Assembly: GCA_949130485.1 (NCBI GenBank)
Contig: OX422202.1
Coordinates: 6,588,413-6,652,412 of the forward strand
Origin: Agelas oroides
Taxonomy: Eukaryota > Porifera > Demospongiae > Agelasida > Agelasidae
Length of the DNA stretch: 64,000 bases
Reading direction: 5' to 3'
A program made the translations under genes and the position numbers. The notes under the pieces were generated by a model. That model saw only the letters and a list, made by a program, of their open reading frames with translations, did no database searches and was not told the origin of the DNA. How positions within the stretch are numbered: the first letter of the stretch is position 1; each line of letters begins with the position of its first letter. Positions 46,440-58,861 of the stretch are shown one piece after another.

Positions 46440-47810
46440 TGCATGCACATATTCAGGTCTCCCTCCAGTTTTACATGTCAGTAACCAATCTGCACTTCAG
46501 ACAATGCAATTTTGTGCACTTACTAGCTTAGGTAGTTCTTCTACACTTCCTGTAGGTGATTTGGTGTTTTGTCACTGGAATGTAAATTGGCCCCGCAATG
46601 TGTTTGGTCTGCATGCTAGCTGGACCAAACTATTTGACCAATTCAGGAAATGTGGTTCAATGGACAGAAAATCGGTCCAGGACGTGCCACAATAATTGGC
46701 AACAAAACTAGTTAGGTGGTTGCACTATAGCACGTCAATTCAGCTGTGCTATCATTCCAATTAAAGCACTGTCCATTATGACTTAGCAACTCTAGAAACT
46801 TATTTCACCTACCAAACTATTTCTCAGATTTTACAGACACTATGACACAAAATGTGTCATGAAATTGCTCAGATCAAAGTATTTGTGTGTTCAGATCATC
46901 ATTCCAAAGTTTTATGAGCATGCAATTTTCCAGGAACCGTTCGCTCCAGTCCCCACTAGTGCCACTTCCAGTAGTTTATACACCACAACTGGATGTGGAA
47001 AATATACTAGAGGCAGATTTTTATAAAACTAATGCAAGTATTTATCACTTCCAGTATTTCTTATACCACAAATATATAACTGTATGCTTCTAGGTGGTGC
47101 TTTAATTAAGGTGATGCATGCTGTCACCCCGTGGATGGTCTCCCCTCAAAAGGGTCTCCCCAGACCGTCCGTAGCAGAATATTTGGTCCCCTCAAACCAA
47201 ATATCACAGCCATATCTGGTCCCCTTGCTGCGGACGGTCCCACCCTTGGCATGGTGTTCAGCGAGATTGTTGATCGAGTCTGACGAGTGGACCAGGAAGG
47301 ATGAAGCTGTTCAGTCAGCCTTAGGCTGGGTTTTCAAGGCGAACTAAACAATGGCACTTAGTTCAAAGCTATGGACTCCAGTGGCCTTTAGCTACTCATG
47401 CAGTATCCCTTGGCAGGTAGTAGGGCAGAGTGGCACTGGTGGAGAGGGCATACTATTATCTCGCTGAAAAAGGTAGCTAACTATACACAAAGAACAACAA
47501 GTGCAGTATTTGATCGAGAAACTGTGCGGCATCTCTCGACTATTTTCGTAGGCCCACTGTGATGGTTTTGTGACATGGAGACTAAGTTCGAACTACTTGA
47601 GTAAGCTATATATCTCGCTCCATAGTTGACTGTGTAGTTCACTTAAATTGGAACAGTGAAGTAGAAGGGAGACCAAGGGGGGACTGTTTACAGTGCCAGA
47701 GATGGTCCTGGGGGGACTATCTACAGCTGGTGACATGGATGGTCCAGGGGGACCGGTTTTTTTTTAATTTTTAATTTTTTTGGGGGGGGGGGGGGGGCTG
47801 TCATGGCAAA
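46440..47810. other. Gene C upstream sequence unlike the other copies
   Basis: After about 46440 similarity to A, B and D stops. I see short open frames without domains, and an inverted pair (ACCGTCCGTAGCAG near 47165, CTGCGGACGGT near 47228) that may be a small element. No supported gene. Confidence 0.5.
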
Positions 47811-47811
47811 A

Positions 47812-48475
47812 ATGGACCCCCCAAAATTGGTTCCCACCCCCCGAACTAATTTTTCTATAAATAAGGACCCCCTGGAACTTATTTTACTGCAAAACATGGA
47901 CTCCCTCTGAAACATTTGGGCCACCTCCCAGAGATGAAATAATGTAGACCCTGGAACATATTTCACTTGCAAAATTTTGACCAGTGGCCTATTATTATTA
48001 TATATGACACACACCAATAAATAGGTGCAGTAAATTAAATTAGAGGAATACTATTGAAACGATAAATCTCTGAACTGATACATCCTAGTTGAGTCTGACC
48101 CAGACACTTTTACCTATGTAGAGGCGTTTCCAGGGTTTCTGGAAACAACTCAGACCCGTCAGTTCAGCAGCACACAATCTACTGTAGTCTCATTCCCGGC
48201 CGCACGCAACGCTCAGTTTCTGTGACATTGTGCGAAGTTTGCGACTAATGCACATTTCGAACGCTGCATGGGGCCACTGAGGGATACTCATAGAAACAGT
48301 CATTGATTCTTCTAGATATGCAACTGTGAACTCCACTAATGTCCTTAGTAGTCACTGGTTTGCCTTCGTGTGGCTGGCCTATAGACTAGTATAGTAGGAA
48401 CAAATTTTTCAGGGTGGGTCCAAATATTTCAGAAAAATTCGTTCTGGGGGGAACCAATTTTAGGGGGGTCCAAAT
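47812..48475. mobile_element. Probable 0.66-kb inverted-repeat element
   Basis: GGACCCCCCAAAATTGGTTCC and AACTAATTTTTCT at the left mirror AGAAAAATTCGTTCTGGGG and GGAACCAATTTTAGGGGGG at the right. Preceded by poly-T/poly-G. Target duplication not established. Confidence 0.5.
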
Positions 48476-48805
48476 TAAACTTACAGTATGACAAATAATA
48501 CTTACAGTCCAAATTAAACTTACAGTTATACATGTGTACTGTATTTGGTCACTTTGCTCACTGCATGGTAGCAGTATGTTGTCACTTCATATGCACTGTA
48601 CTTGCATCCACTGACTTTCCTTTGTCTACAGCCCGAGATACGAAATAGGGTCTTACTGCACCCAGTTAGACCTTAATCTCGCGTATATCGCCTGGCTACG
48701 CAAGACTAGTTGCTCCTGCTCCCGAACCTCCAGTTAATCAGCTACGCGGCTACCACAAGCCAAACTTTGTACAAATGTACCTGTTACAGCTATCTATTAA
48801 TATAC

Positions 48806-48858
48806 TAGTCTTGCGGAGCCAGACTCTCACACGAAAAGAGTCTGGCTCCGCGAGACTA
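48806..48858. mobile_element. Tiny palindromic element, TAGTCTTGCGGAGCC type
   Basis: TAGTCTTGCGGAGCCAGACTC and GAGTCTGGCTCCGCGAGACTA around a short loop. Architecture equals the TAGCCTCG family but the sequence is different. Confidence 0.75.
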
Positions 48859-48880
48859 CTATAATACATGCTTAGCTCAC

Positions 48881-49045
48881 CTGATCTGTGTCCAACGTTT
48901 ACAGCCTTCCACCACCCCTACGCATCTACCCGCGGCCGAAAAACTACTCTTGCCATGTCATCGTATCTCCACCTCCCACTATTCTTCTCCAGCAGGCTCA
49001 AGTGCCCCACCCAACTACTACATCTACTACGCATGCGCAAAGCGA
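48881..49045 (-). promoter_or_regulatory. Candidate promoter and 5' leader of gene C
   Basis: Minus strand has TTTGCGCATGCGTAGTAG, the best NRF-1-like palindrome of the four copies, then TTGGACACAGATCAG and a GTGAGC donor. It is conserved within otherwise different upstream DNA, which strengthens the regulatory reading. Confidence 0.45.
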
Positions 49046-49286
49046 TTCACCCGCATCTGCTGATACTCAACATCACAACTTACCACATCAAATTACTTCA
49101 CGTAAACCAATTTTCCAGACAGTACACAAACTGAGAACCAACAGTAACACAAGTCAGCTGGGGAAACAATTGTTTTTGATGGGCGACGAGAAAGTTCATT
49201 GCAATGTCCTCGCAGTTCATCCTCTCGTCCACCATCTCTCTTATCTTCTGAGGCATCCAGTAACTGTACAGATAGCTGTAGTACTG

Positions 49287-49388
49287 GAGGGAGGGAGGGA
49301 GGGAGGGAGGGAGGGAGGGAGGGAGGGAGGGAGGGAGGGAGGGAGGGAGGGAGGGAGGGAGGGAGGGAGGGAGGGAGGGAGGGAGGGA
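49287..49388. repeat. (GGGA)n microsatellite
   Basis: About 25 uninterrupted GGGA units. Gives GREG and LPPS open frames that are not genes. Confidence 0.97.
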
Positions 49389-49945
49389 GAAAACAACATG
49401 AGATTGAATGCCATAGCCACTGGTGATGCAGCTTGGGAATTGAAAGCTACTGATTGACTACCAAGCCCCACACCATCTGGTCATGAAATTTGTGGATCTT
49501 GAAATTAGTGGGTCTTTGGTCAGCTAACTTGAAATTATTGTCAGCATGCACTCTGGATGAAATGTTTTGAAGAAAAACACTTGTAGCTTGTTTAGCAGTC
49601 TAGCTGTCTCACATCCCATGCACCTACATGCATGCACACACACACACACACACAGACACACACACATGCACACACAGACACACACATGCACGCACACACG
49701 CATGCACATTCACACACACATTCTCACAAAGGAACATATAGGGTGATGGCGTAGAACCAAGCTGAGAGGTTCCGCTACTACCAACACAAGTACAGTCTGT
49801 TATGCTACTAGCAGAACAATGGGGACACACAGACACTTGTCTACCGGTGTTTGCTTAGCAACCATCCCATGTGATCAACACCATGCACACACTGGGGTGA
49901 CCACTGGAAGAGGTGGAGTGTACACATTCTCCCACTCTGATGTCT
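49389..49945. other. Intergenic between C and D
   Basis: Contains a CA-rich stretch (about 49630-49720). No gene recognised. Confidence 0.5.
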
Positions 49946-50074
49946 CCACTGACCTGGACACTATGGGAGCAGAGGAGGAGAGAAGGGGTTGCAGAGGAGC
50001 TGAACTTCATGAAGTTGGCACCAATCTGGTGGGGGATGTCGATGAATCTTTCCCTTCCCCAGGACCTGACGTGC
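49946..50074 (-). pseudogene. Relic of the A/C-type death exon downstream of gene D
   Basis: After a CTCTGCAG acceptor, one frame reads GRERFIDIPHQIGANFMKF, clearly related to GRERRINIPQQIGANFIKF of the A/C death exon. The similarity ends there, the helices beyond are lost, and the acceptor phase no longer suits (phase 2 instead of 1). Confidence 0.65.
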
Positions 50075-50572
50075 CTGCAGAGGAGGGGAAGAAGTGAGCA
50101 ACAGATTTAACCTACAGAAGTGGACACACATGCATCACCATGCCAGCACATATCAACTGTTGGAATGTAGTTCATCGGGTAGAACTCTCTCAGCTCTCTC
50201 TCTCGCTCACACAAAAGCAAACACACTGTAAAAGAGGTTGATTTAACCCAAGGAATGTCATCTCAGTTGCAGTCTGGATTCGTCCACATCCAGGTGGCAG
50301 CCTGCCTCCTTTTGCCATTGTTTAGGGTTACATCCCTTGTCTGGTCAAGGTTCCACCAAAACATGATTCAGATGAAAATCATTTTGTAATTTCATTTTGT
50401 TTGTGCCAAAAAAGGGGTGGAGCCCTGGCTATATTCATGTACTATAGGTTAACCTCAGGGCAATATTCATGTACATATTTTACACAAGTATTCATGCCTT
50501 ATTGGAACTTGGAGTACACAAAGATTGTAACTCTACACTGTGGTAAAAGTGGGAGGTGGTAAGGGCCAAGGT

Positions 50573-50689
50573 TAGCCTTGAACCCAGGCTTTCCGTTCCA
50601 GATTTTGTCTCGCAGCTTTGGAGAGAAATCCGATTTTTCTCCAAAGCTGCGAGACAAAATCTGGAACGGAAAGTCTGGGTTCGAGGCTA
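50573..50689. mobile_element. 117-bp palindromic element, TAGCC family, 9-bp TSD
   Basis: TAGCCTTGAACCCAGGCTTT...AAGTCTGGGTTCGAGGCTA, with arms of over 50 bases including CCGTTCCAGATTTTGTCTCG. Flanks GGCCAAGGT and GACCAAGGT are a 9-bp duplication with one mismatch. Confidence 0.82.
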
Positions 50690-50844
50690 GACCAAGGTCA
50701 TGCCTTATTGGAGCATGGAGTACACACTGTGTATCCCTACACTGTGGGTAAAAGTGGGAGGTGGTATGAACCAAGGTCCTGTAACTGAGGTGACCCATCT
50801 TAGGTTAAATCAACTTCCAGTTCTTCCAGTGCACACACACACAC

Positions 50845-51252
50845 TCAGCTATCACAAGTGTTGGCCCATGTTCCACACAGCCTGGCCAATGGAGATGGAG
50901 TTTGTATTTGGCTACACACAGACACACCAGGGTGTTCTGCTGCTACACACACACCAGGGTGTTCTGCTGCTACACACACACCAGGGTGTTCTGCTGCTAC
51001 ACACACACCAGGGTGTTCTGCTGCTACACACACACCAGGGTGTTCTGCTGCTACACACACACCAGGGTGTTCTGCTGCTACACACACACCAGGGTGTTCT
51101 GCTGCTACACACACACCAGGGTGTTCTGCTGCTACACACACACCAGGGTGTTCTGCTGCTATTGCCTGGGCCAGAGCATGGTTGTTGCCCCCTACATGGT
51201 CCTCCACAGCCTCCACCAACCTTCTCCACGTTGGCCTCCCAAACCTCTCCAC
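50845..51252 (-). CDS. Gene D exon 6 (terminal): second half of death domain plus nonapeptide repeats
   Basis: 408-nt exon after a TCTTCTCAG acceptor, phase 0, ending in TAG or TGA-type stop at 50845. It starts VERFGRPTWRRLVEAVEDHV and HALAQAIAAEH, the W-containing and last helices of a death domain begun in exon 5. It continues in frame into nine copies of a 9-residue repeat (AAEHPGVCV, 27-bp units), then a tail ending ANTCDS. The repeat seems to have grown from the last helix and the next residues. Completes the 1332-aa model of gene D. The repeats are Cys-containing and otherwise of unknown role. Confidence 0.68.
   Translation of the reverse strand: MERFGRPTWRRLVEAVEDHVGGNNHALAQAIAAEHPGVCVAAEHPGVCVAAEHPGVCVAAEHPGVCVAAEHPGVCVAAEHPGVCVAAEHPGVCVAAEHPGVCVAAEHPGVSVCSQIQTPSPLARLCGTWANTCDS
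50921..51163. repeat. 27-bp tandem repeat, 9 copies, coding in gene D
   Basis: Units of ACACACCAGGGTGTTCTGCTGCT plus four bases, virtually identical. Because 27 is a multiple of three, all six frames stay open across the array; only the minus frame that continues the death domain has splice and domain support. Confidence 0.92.
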
Positions 51253-51606
51253 CTGAGAAGAGGAGGAGGACAGACACACACACTACATTATGTACACCCT
51301 ACCATTTCCTGACATAAGGGCAGAACATTTTGTGCACATTTAAATGGATACTGTGCAAGCAACCAACAGCTTCCATTGATAAGGGGTCAAACCAGTTAAT
51401 GATTTGATGAACACTAATTTACACACAGTTTTTGCTTAAGAAGGACAAAAATACACCTAGGTGGATCTAACATAATGTATACTAAATTCTCCTAGCTGTA
51501 CTACTGCACATGTAGCCTCATACGCAGGCCTATACCACTATTGTTTAATACTGGGTTTATGGGATGCCTGGTGACTAAGGGGTTAATTTTGGAGAGGGGT
51601 ACATAC

Positions 51607-51788
51607 ATTGTAGCTCTGTCTCAGCCACAGTACGAGCATCTTTTTCAGGCAGCTGCTGGGAGAGTGGGCGCTGGCTGAGAGGATGGTATCCAGGTCACCC
51701 GGGCGCACACCCAAGGAGATACCAAGGTCCTCCCACCTCCCAGTGAGGTCTGCCACTGCTGACCTCACATCTCGAAGGTCATCCTCAC
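51607..51788 (-). CDS. Gene D exon 5: first half of death domain
   Basis: 182-nt exon, acceptor CTTGCAG, phase-1 entry, donor AAT/GTATGT, phase-0 exit. Encodes DLRDVRSAVADLTGRWEDLG, then ISLGVRPGDLDTILSAS and CLKKMLVLWLRQSYN, the first four helices of a canonical death domain. Exon 6 supplies the rest. This domain is only distantly similar to the A/C/E death domain, so D acquired or kept a different effector module. Confidence 0.74.
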
Positions 51789-52243
51789 CTGCAAGTAGGA
51801 ACACACGGTCATAGCAGACACTACTGACAACTGACGGCTCCCCCATCCTTGGTCACCACACTTGTACACACTACACTGACTGTGGCCAGCTAGACTTCCC
51901 AGCTAGCTACAGCTAATACTCAGTTGTTTCTCTCCAGTGGACTACTATGGCCAGCTAGACTTCCCAACTAGCTACAGCTAATGCTCAGTTGCTTCCCTTC
52001 AGTGGACTACTATGTCTAGTCTAGCTTACCAAGCACAGTGGTGCCATCTACACTCTCCAGAACTGCAGAGAAAAAACACAGTCTGCTAGAAGGTTACCAT
52101 TGTAACCACTTGTTTATTTTACTACACAGAGACAGGTGCTCACACATGTGCTGGCACTTATACTCTCTAGCTCCTAACCATATAAGGAAATGTCTCACCT
52201 CCATTGCACAATCCATCACACACATGAACACAACCTGACTGAC

Positions 52244-52408
52244 CTGTGACAATGGAGGGAATCACTGGAGGAGGTGACGAAGGGATTGCCGAAGGAGGTG
52301 GGGACAAGACTGCTGGAGGAGATGGGGACAAGATTGCCGGAGGAGATGGGGACAAGATTGCCGGAGGAGGTGGAGAGAAAGGGGAACAGAGAGAATGATG
52401 AATAGTAC
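52244..52408 (-). CDS. Gene D exon 4: proline-rich linker exon
   Basis: 165 nt, phase 1-1, from a TACTAG acceptor to GTCAGT donor (an alternative GTGAGA donor at 52199 is also phase-compatible). Encodes 8-residue repeats of the LSPSPPAI type from 24-bp units. It takes the place of the 63-nt Ser/Thr-rich exon 4 of A-C. The acceptor is weak, so the 5' boundary is uncertain. Confidence 0.5.
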
Positions 52409-52454
52409 CTAGTACAACTGACAGTCCATCACACACACACACACACACACACAC

Positions 52455-52509
52455 CATTTTCTCCTGGGGACAGTCTCTCTTGTTGCCACCTTCCACTGCA
52501 CTCACCCTC
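52455..52509 (-). CDS. Gene D exon 3: 55-nt micro-exon
   Basis: Encodes EGECSGRWQQERLSPGEN; length and phases (0 in, 1 out) unchanged although about a third of the residues differ from A-C. Acceptor ACATGTAG, donor GTGTGT. Confidence 0.62.
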
Positions 52510-52679
52510 CTACATGTAATGGAACACATCAGAACACGACAATGAAACTAGCAATATTAAACAGTGTCTGATAATTAGAGCAATTGGTAAGTACCATGAA
52601 GCATCACATGAACTACCACATGACAGTATCGAGGAGCTCTCAACACTCTACATATCTGAATTCCAACTAGTACAATTAC

Positions 52680-54940
52680 CTCAGTGAACCACTTCTCATG
52701 TCCAGAAGGTAGTTCAAATGTTCCCCTTTCACCTAGCTCACACTGGAGGGTGCATGGTTTGTCATCATGGAAGTTGATCTCTGCTGGGTGGGGTTCCTTT
52801 GGCTCAGGACCTCGGTGGTTCCCAGGACAGTAGAATGCCAGATAGTGGGCAGCGTCACTCGTGTAAGACAGGGCTGAAGTCACCTCACGGATCCCTGTCT
52901 CGACGCAATGTCGTACTTCACCACACGTTGTGGCCAGGGGAAAGTGGCGATTGTGACTCAACTTGGACACTGCAGGAGTGCAGGTGATCTCAAAGAACTT
53001 TGGCTGCACTGTTATCGAAACTGTATCGTAGGGACGTACCAGAAATGAGATCTGATCTTTGAAGATTTGGTCTCTCTGGAGAGTCCATTTATGACAGTGG
53101 GACCTTGCATTAGCTAGGAGGTACACCACCAGGGCCGCGAAGAGACCCTTGGGACAGTAGCCACATCTGAAGCCAACCAGGAGAGAGGAGTTGTTGGGAC
53201 TTTGCTCAGCTGATTGCCAAAACATTGCTTTCAACCCTCCAGTAATCCACTCGAGCCACAAACTAGCTTCAGCTGGCTGGGCATGTGCCAGTATGCATGG
53301 CATAAAGTACCTCTTCTCTCCCTCCCCCTCCTCCCCCTCCTCCACCCCCTCCTCCTCCCCCTCCTCTCCCTTCTCTAGTGGTGCAATGATGTGGAGGTGC
53401 TGCAGGAGCTTTACCAGTCGGGACGGAGTCAGGAGGTGATCTGAGCTCGCACTAATCTTCTCAAAGGTGCTGAAAGGGAAGATACCTTTCTTCTTGAAAT
53501 CCTCTCGAACTACTGGGTCAGCTTTATCGAAGGTGAATGTCTCCACCACCAGGTCGGTTATCCGGTCGAAGAGCACCTGCGGATCTTGGATCACAATCTT
53601 CTGAAGATCTTCCAGCCCGTCTCCCTGGAAGTGACGAATCAGACCTACCTTTGTGTGAAGGAACCAAAGAGCCTCATTCAGCTCCTCTCGTGATGTGATG
53701 CCACACTGCCTAGCTACCTCAAAGCACTGCTCGTAGCTAAGAACACGATCCTTGTGTTGTCGAATTGTCAGGCTGAAGATCAGCCAGGAGGGAGGGGCAG
53801 TGACTTTGAAACTACCTCGACTCCCCAGTCGCTCCACGGCTGCTCGGACCTGCTGGATACCGGAATCATCATCAGACAGGTTGTTCACTGCCAGTAGCAT
53901 CCGAGACTCAGAGGCAAACTGGATCATGCCTTCACGATACAGGCCTGTGGACATCACCATCTGACGAAGGCTGCGATCAATGCAATCGATCTTCGCTCGA
54001 GAAACTTTATCCATGTGTGTTCCCACAAAGAATACCTGAGGTCTCAGTGGGACCTGTTCCTTCCCACACCCCTTGTAGACATAGTTCCCCATGGAGGCAA
54101 TGCTGGCGAGGGTCTGGAGGAGGGCCTCCTTCACTGTGAAGTTGGACTGGTAGGGCTCTGACATTGTCCCATTGGGGCGGACGTACACCACTGTGAATCG
54201 CTTGTTGAGGTCGTGGTCCAATCGGAACACAAGGAAGAACACTGACGGACCAGAGACTAACAGAGGAAGGAGCTCCTGGAACTCAATTTGACCCCCTGTG
54301 TCTGTCAGGTAGACCATCCAGCCTTGCTCTTGTGAAGCCCTGTATGGAGTTCTTCTGAGAGCACTTTTGCACATGTCCACTGAGGGTTTCAGATCAGCTG
54401 TATTGGAGCTAGCAGAACTAGACTGAGAGGGAAGGTGGGGATGTGTACTAGCTGTGGTTGGAGTGGGAGACTGGTGTGGCTGGTGGCGACTCCTGTGCTC
54501 TGATACACCGTCTGGTTGGGGCTGCTCTGATACTCTACCACCTGATGTCATACTGTTAGGCTCAGTCTGACACACAGCTGCTACAGCTACTGAAGCTTGT
54601 GAGTGTGTTTCACTGTCGGCTACCTCACCTGAGTGACTCTGAGCTGTGTCCATGACGATGGCGACAGCCTCGTCATCATGGCTGAGCTTGACCCATGTTG
54701 AGCCGGACACACTCGCAGCTGCTGTTGAGGATCTCACAATTTCCACTTGTACCACTTTGTCGACCACCCCAGTGCTGGGGGAGGAGTGAGTGGGGCGTTC
54801 ACCAACCATACGCTTCATCAGGGTGCTCTTACCAGAGCGGGGTACGCCGACAAAGACACACTGCATGATGGTTTTGTCCAGCGATCCTTTCTGCCGGATG
54901 GCCAGTTCAAGGGCAGCCAGGTGTCTCTCCTCAGCTGTAT
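52680..54940 (-). CDS. Gene D exon 2: Roc GTPase plus COR domain
   Basis: 2261-nt exon with GVPRSGKST, DTGGQ, GTHMD, COR-A and COR-B. Donor is GTAATT instead of GTATGT. The acidic run is EKGEEGEEEGVEEGEEGEGEK. Small differences toward the 3' end (FELPSGHEKWFTE; CVETGIREVTSALSY) mark it as the most diverged of the four in this region, consistent with its different downstream exons. Confidence 0.86.
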
Positions 54941-56897
54941 CTGAATATTAAAGAGTGTGTGTGTGTGTTTGGGGAGGGGGACTATGCATGTGAGTTGCAA
55001 CTATGCATACAGTCAACTATAAATGTTTAATAAAGTGCAAGGAATCTGTAGAATGTCATCAGACCCTCACCCTCTTGGGCAGGGTCTGGGATTTGAGACT
55101 AGATTTGAAATAGACATGCTCCAATTAGAGCACCCAATGTTACCTCATTGAAACATGTTTTTGGTTGACCTCTAATTTGCATACCTTCAGAGGCAAAATG
55201 CCAAGCTCATGTTCAGTGTACAATGTGGACTGCATGGTTGGGGAAACCACCTCATTAGGTGATTTACACAAACCACATGCATTCACAGATAAACAAGGTG
55301 AAATGGACTTCATCAAAACAGAAAATGAGCATGTCTTTTTGTAATTAGCATATAACTTGGCATTGTTCTCCATGTATCAAGATTTCCCATGTTCCCAGGC
55401 CCCGCCCAGCTTTCCGTTGCTTGCAGTATATGTTCCTCCCCAGGCTCTCCCTCCTCCCCGGGCTCTCCCTGTTGTTCTATGCTAGTCACATAACTGGCAT
55501 GGTTTTCCATGTATCACGATTTCCCATGTTCCTAACCTCCTCCCCGGGCTCTCCCTCATGAAAACTAAATGTAGGAACTGTTCTGTACTGTTCTGAGTAC
55601 TTGCCACTAGTTGTCATGTGAACCACTCAGAGACAGAATTCAAAACTTTTGATGACATGTTGTCGCTCTTGTAACTGGATGTTGCACAACTCAGAAAATA
55701 CATTGTGACTGAACTGACAAAATGCAGTACTGAATGTACTGTACTGCTCTGAGTACTGGCAATTCCTGGTTGTAGGAACACCAACTTGCATGAAAGCCAA
55801 TCAGAGAACAGGAATTTAAAAAGGACGATTGTCACTCTTGTAATTGGATGCTACAGAACTCAGGAAAAACGAGGCACTGCAAGTTACAGAAAGCCGGGAG
55901 GTGGTCTAGAGAAGAGGCTACCAGACACTTGCAATCCAACCATGAAATTCACTTAATGAGTTACAATATACAAATGTACATATGCATGTATACATTAGTC
56001 TCGTACCCAAGCAAAGAATGTCGGGTGGTTTGATTTGAAATTCTTGTTACTAAAATCTTTCTCATTTAAACTGTGGGATGACTAATTGTACAGTGCATAA
56101 TTAAACGTTGCTACATCACGAAGTGCAATGGCTGCCATCAATTACTTTGAGGTTTGTGATTTGGTGAGGAGGAGAGATCTATTGTGTCAGTGCTCCGTTC
56201 TTTTCACAATTAGGCTATAACAAATGAACTACTCGTGAGTTTCAATTGTGTGAGGGATGAATGTTGCCAGCTAATTTTAAGTTGCAGGTTGACCAATGAA
56301 ATCATTTACTGCTTATTTGCTAGTGACTGATGCTTCAGGAGTTAGGAAATGTCATTAACTACTTGAAGCTATGGGAGTTAGGAAATGTCACTGACTGCCT
56401 GAAGGCAAGGCAACAAACTCTAAATTGAATTCTTGACACAATACTTATACAAACACTGGACACACCTCCATGACAAAGATTCATTCAAACTACCAGACGT
56501 TCTTTGCTGGAGTGCATAGATGGCTGGGCATGAGACTACAATATGGCCCCACACCAAATGGGAGGAGCTAAATTATAGTGGAAAGCACATCAACCCTAGC
56601 CTCTAAACCCATGGTCTAATGGTCTAACCAACAGGGGAAGAGGGCGTGGGAGCAGTAGCTAAACATTCTACTCTGAGTGGAGAGAGAAATAACTTGACCA
56701 AGGAAACTCTCCTTTACCTTGGCAATACTGTGACAATGAGAGACTATTGTCTGAGAGTTTCTTTGTTGTCATGTGATTACCTAGTCTCACGAGCCAGACA
56801 CAACCAACCCCAGCGTGGATCACTTTCAGTATCACACACAGGTTGGTTGGTTGGTTGGATGTGGATTGTGAGACTAGTATAATTACCATGCGCCCAC
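54941..56897 (-). other. Gene D intron between kelch and Roc exons
   Basis: About 2 kb, shorter than in A-C. The block with the conserved plus-strand open frame of A-C (7152-7364) is missing here. No other exon seen. Confidence 0.6.
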
Positions 56898-57825
56898 CTG
56901 ATAACTGCAGGTAGCAAACTTCAACTGATGATGTTTTAGTGTAGCCTGAGATGTAGCCTCCAACAGCAATGATGCAGTCCCTCAGTCCCACCACCAGGCA
57001 CTTGGATCGAGCTATGGACATGTGTCCTACAAGTGTCCATGAGTCAGAGTCTGCATTGTACATGTAAACATCAGCTGTGTGGGTGCCATGTGAGTAACTC
57101 CCACCAACTGCCAGCACCCTCCCATTCAAGGTGGTGCAAGTAGAGTACGTCATTGGTACATCAGCAATACGCTGCCAGACACCAGCTTCATTAGTGTGGG
57201 GTGGGGTCTGTGAGGGTGGGTGACACGAGTGAAGGAGGGAGTACAGGGTGCAGGTGAAGACTGCATGGGTTGAATTGAAGTTCTTGTCCACACCTCCCAG
57301 GAGGTATAGACACCCTCCACAGACAGTGGCTGACATGTCGTAGACAGATTCTGGTAGGCTGGCTGCAGTGTACCACTCTCGAGTGGCAATGTTCATCACC
57401 TCCACTGTGGACAGGAGTCTTCCCTCTCCCACTCCTCCTGCTGCTATGAGGTAGTTCTGTGTACTAATGACAGCAAGGTATCGTCGTTCGGTGGGCATTG
57501 GAGGAAAGACTGTCACCCACTTGCTACCATTGAAGCTAACAAGGCGGTTGGTATAAGAGAAGAGTCCACTTGTCTCACCTCCAACTGCAGTCAGGAAGTT
57601 GTTGATGACTGCCAGTCCAAATTCTCTCTGAGGACACTCTGGCAGTTTGCTCCAGTCATCCTTCTCTGAGTCGTATGCAAACACATTATAACTGTACTTA
57701 GAACTGAAGTAGCCCACACTGCCATGAGCTACAGCTGCACCCCTCCTCATCCAACATGGTACATCTGTGCGTGTTTCCGAAGTCAATTTCAACTGTTGGA
57801 CATCCCATACCTCTGCCATTGCCAC
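56898..57825 (-). CDS. Gene D exon 1: kelch beta-propeller
   Basis: 928-nt exon from MAMAEVWDVQQ to donor GTGGGC, phase-1 exit. Loop sites again differ: YFSSKYSYNVF, CPQREFGLAV, PTERRYLAVIS, ESVYDMSATV, VPMTYSTCTT. The N-terminal segment reads LTSETRTDVPCWMRRG where A has LTWETRRNAPCEMLRG. The frame continues past the donor into the intron, but the conserved donor and phase match to exon 2 support ending at YLQLS. Confidence 0.86.
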
Positions 57826-57979
57826 AGCAGCAGTTCACCTCCTAATGAATGGATCTACATGAAAACAAACCAACCATGTCAACAGTACAGTAACTATGGT
57901 AACAGTGAAGTGTGTCTGATATAACCCTCCTGATATAGACACACTGCACTTCTCATCAGTTCTCTGTACATCTGTATAC

Positions 57980-58049
57980 TAAACCTTGTGCTGCCATCTT
58001 AGGGGACAGTATTACAATGGCAGTATACCAGTACAGCCTGAACCATAAG
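57980..58049. promoter_or_regulatory. Conserved upstream block of gene D
   Basis: GCCATCTTA motif and plus-strand ATG...AAG/GTAAGG, with taccag for tatcaa in the mini-exon. Confidence 0.3.
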
Positions 58050-58861
58050 GTAAGGTGGGTAACTTGGAATGAAACACTTTCTTCAGCTTTTTACTCTGAA
58101 ACAAAGAATGTTGGACAAGCTTTGTGGACTGGTGGTGGAAGATTAGTTAGTGCACATTCTTAACATATCCAGTTTTATGGGGTCTTTTGCAAGTATAATT
58201 TTCCAATCAAATCCATCCTGCACTTCAGACGATGCCACTCTGTGTACTATACTAGCTCTTACTGAGGTCAGATAGTTCTTCTACACTTGCTCTGGTGATT
58301 AGTCTCATGTCCAGACCTTGTTCACAATGTTCCAAACAGGATCTGGACACGAGACTAGGGTGTGCTTTAATTAGGGTGGTACAGTATATTGTCACTTTCC
58401 TCACTGCAGTTTCACTTCTGGTCATGTTTAAATTGAGCAGGTGGTTCTTGAGCTCCAATAACAAAATGAAGCTCGCATAAAAACATGTTTCTTCCCGTCA
58501 TAAGATTGTCACGCATGTAATGTATTCAGGCCGGAGCACATTATGTTCACCAAGACTTTGTAATATGTTAGTAGCATATGGAGCAACACAGTCTCATTCC
58601 CAGGACCCCGCCCAGCTTGTCATTGCATGCTTGCAATATGGTAGTGCAAGCAACCGAGAGCAAGGTGGGGATGAGACTAGGGTCACCAAGCCCAGTCAGG
58701 CCATACCAAATTGACCTTATGTTTCGTGAATCCAGCAAGTCTAGAAGATTGAAAAATTATTTATGTTCACATGATGACACAGCAACAAAATGGCAGCGTT
58801 TCCAGTCAAGTGTGAGCCATTGAATAGGAATCACCTCAACAATCCTGATAGGTAGTCCCGT

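Noticed and set aside
46354-47347. Three plus-strand frames upstream of gene C
   Set aside because: No recognisable domain, no splice sites in register, no counterpart in the other units.
48868-49471. Open frames around the GGGA repeat
   Set aside because: Driven by the repeat and by the leader region on the opposite strand.
50858-51317. Plus-strand frames over the 27-bp array
   Set aside because: All six frames are open because the unit is a multiple of three; only the minus frame continues a death domain from a good acceptor.
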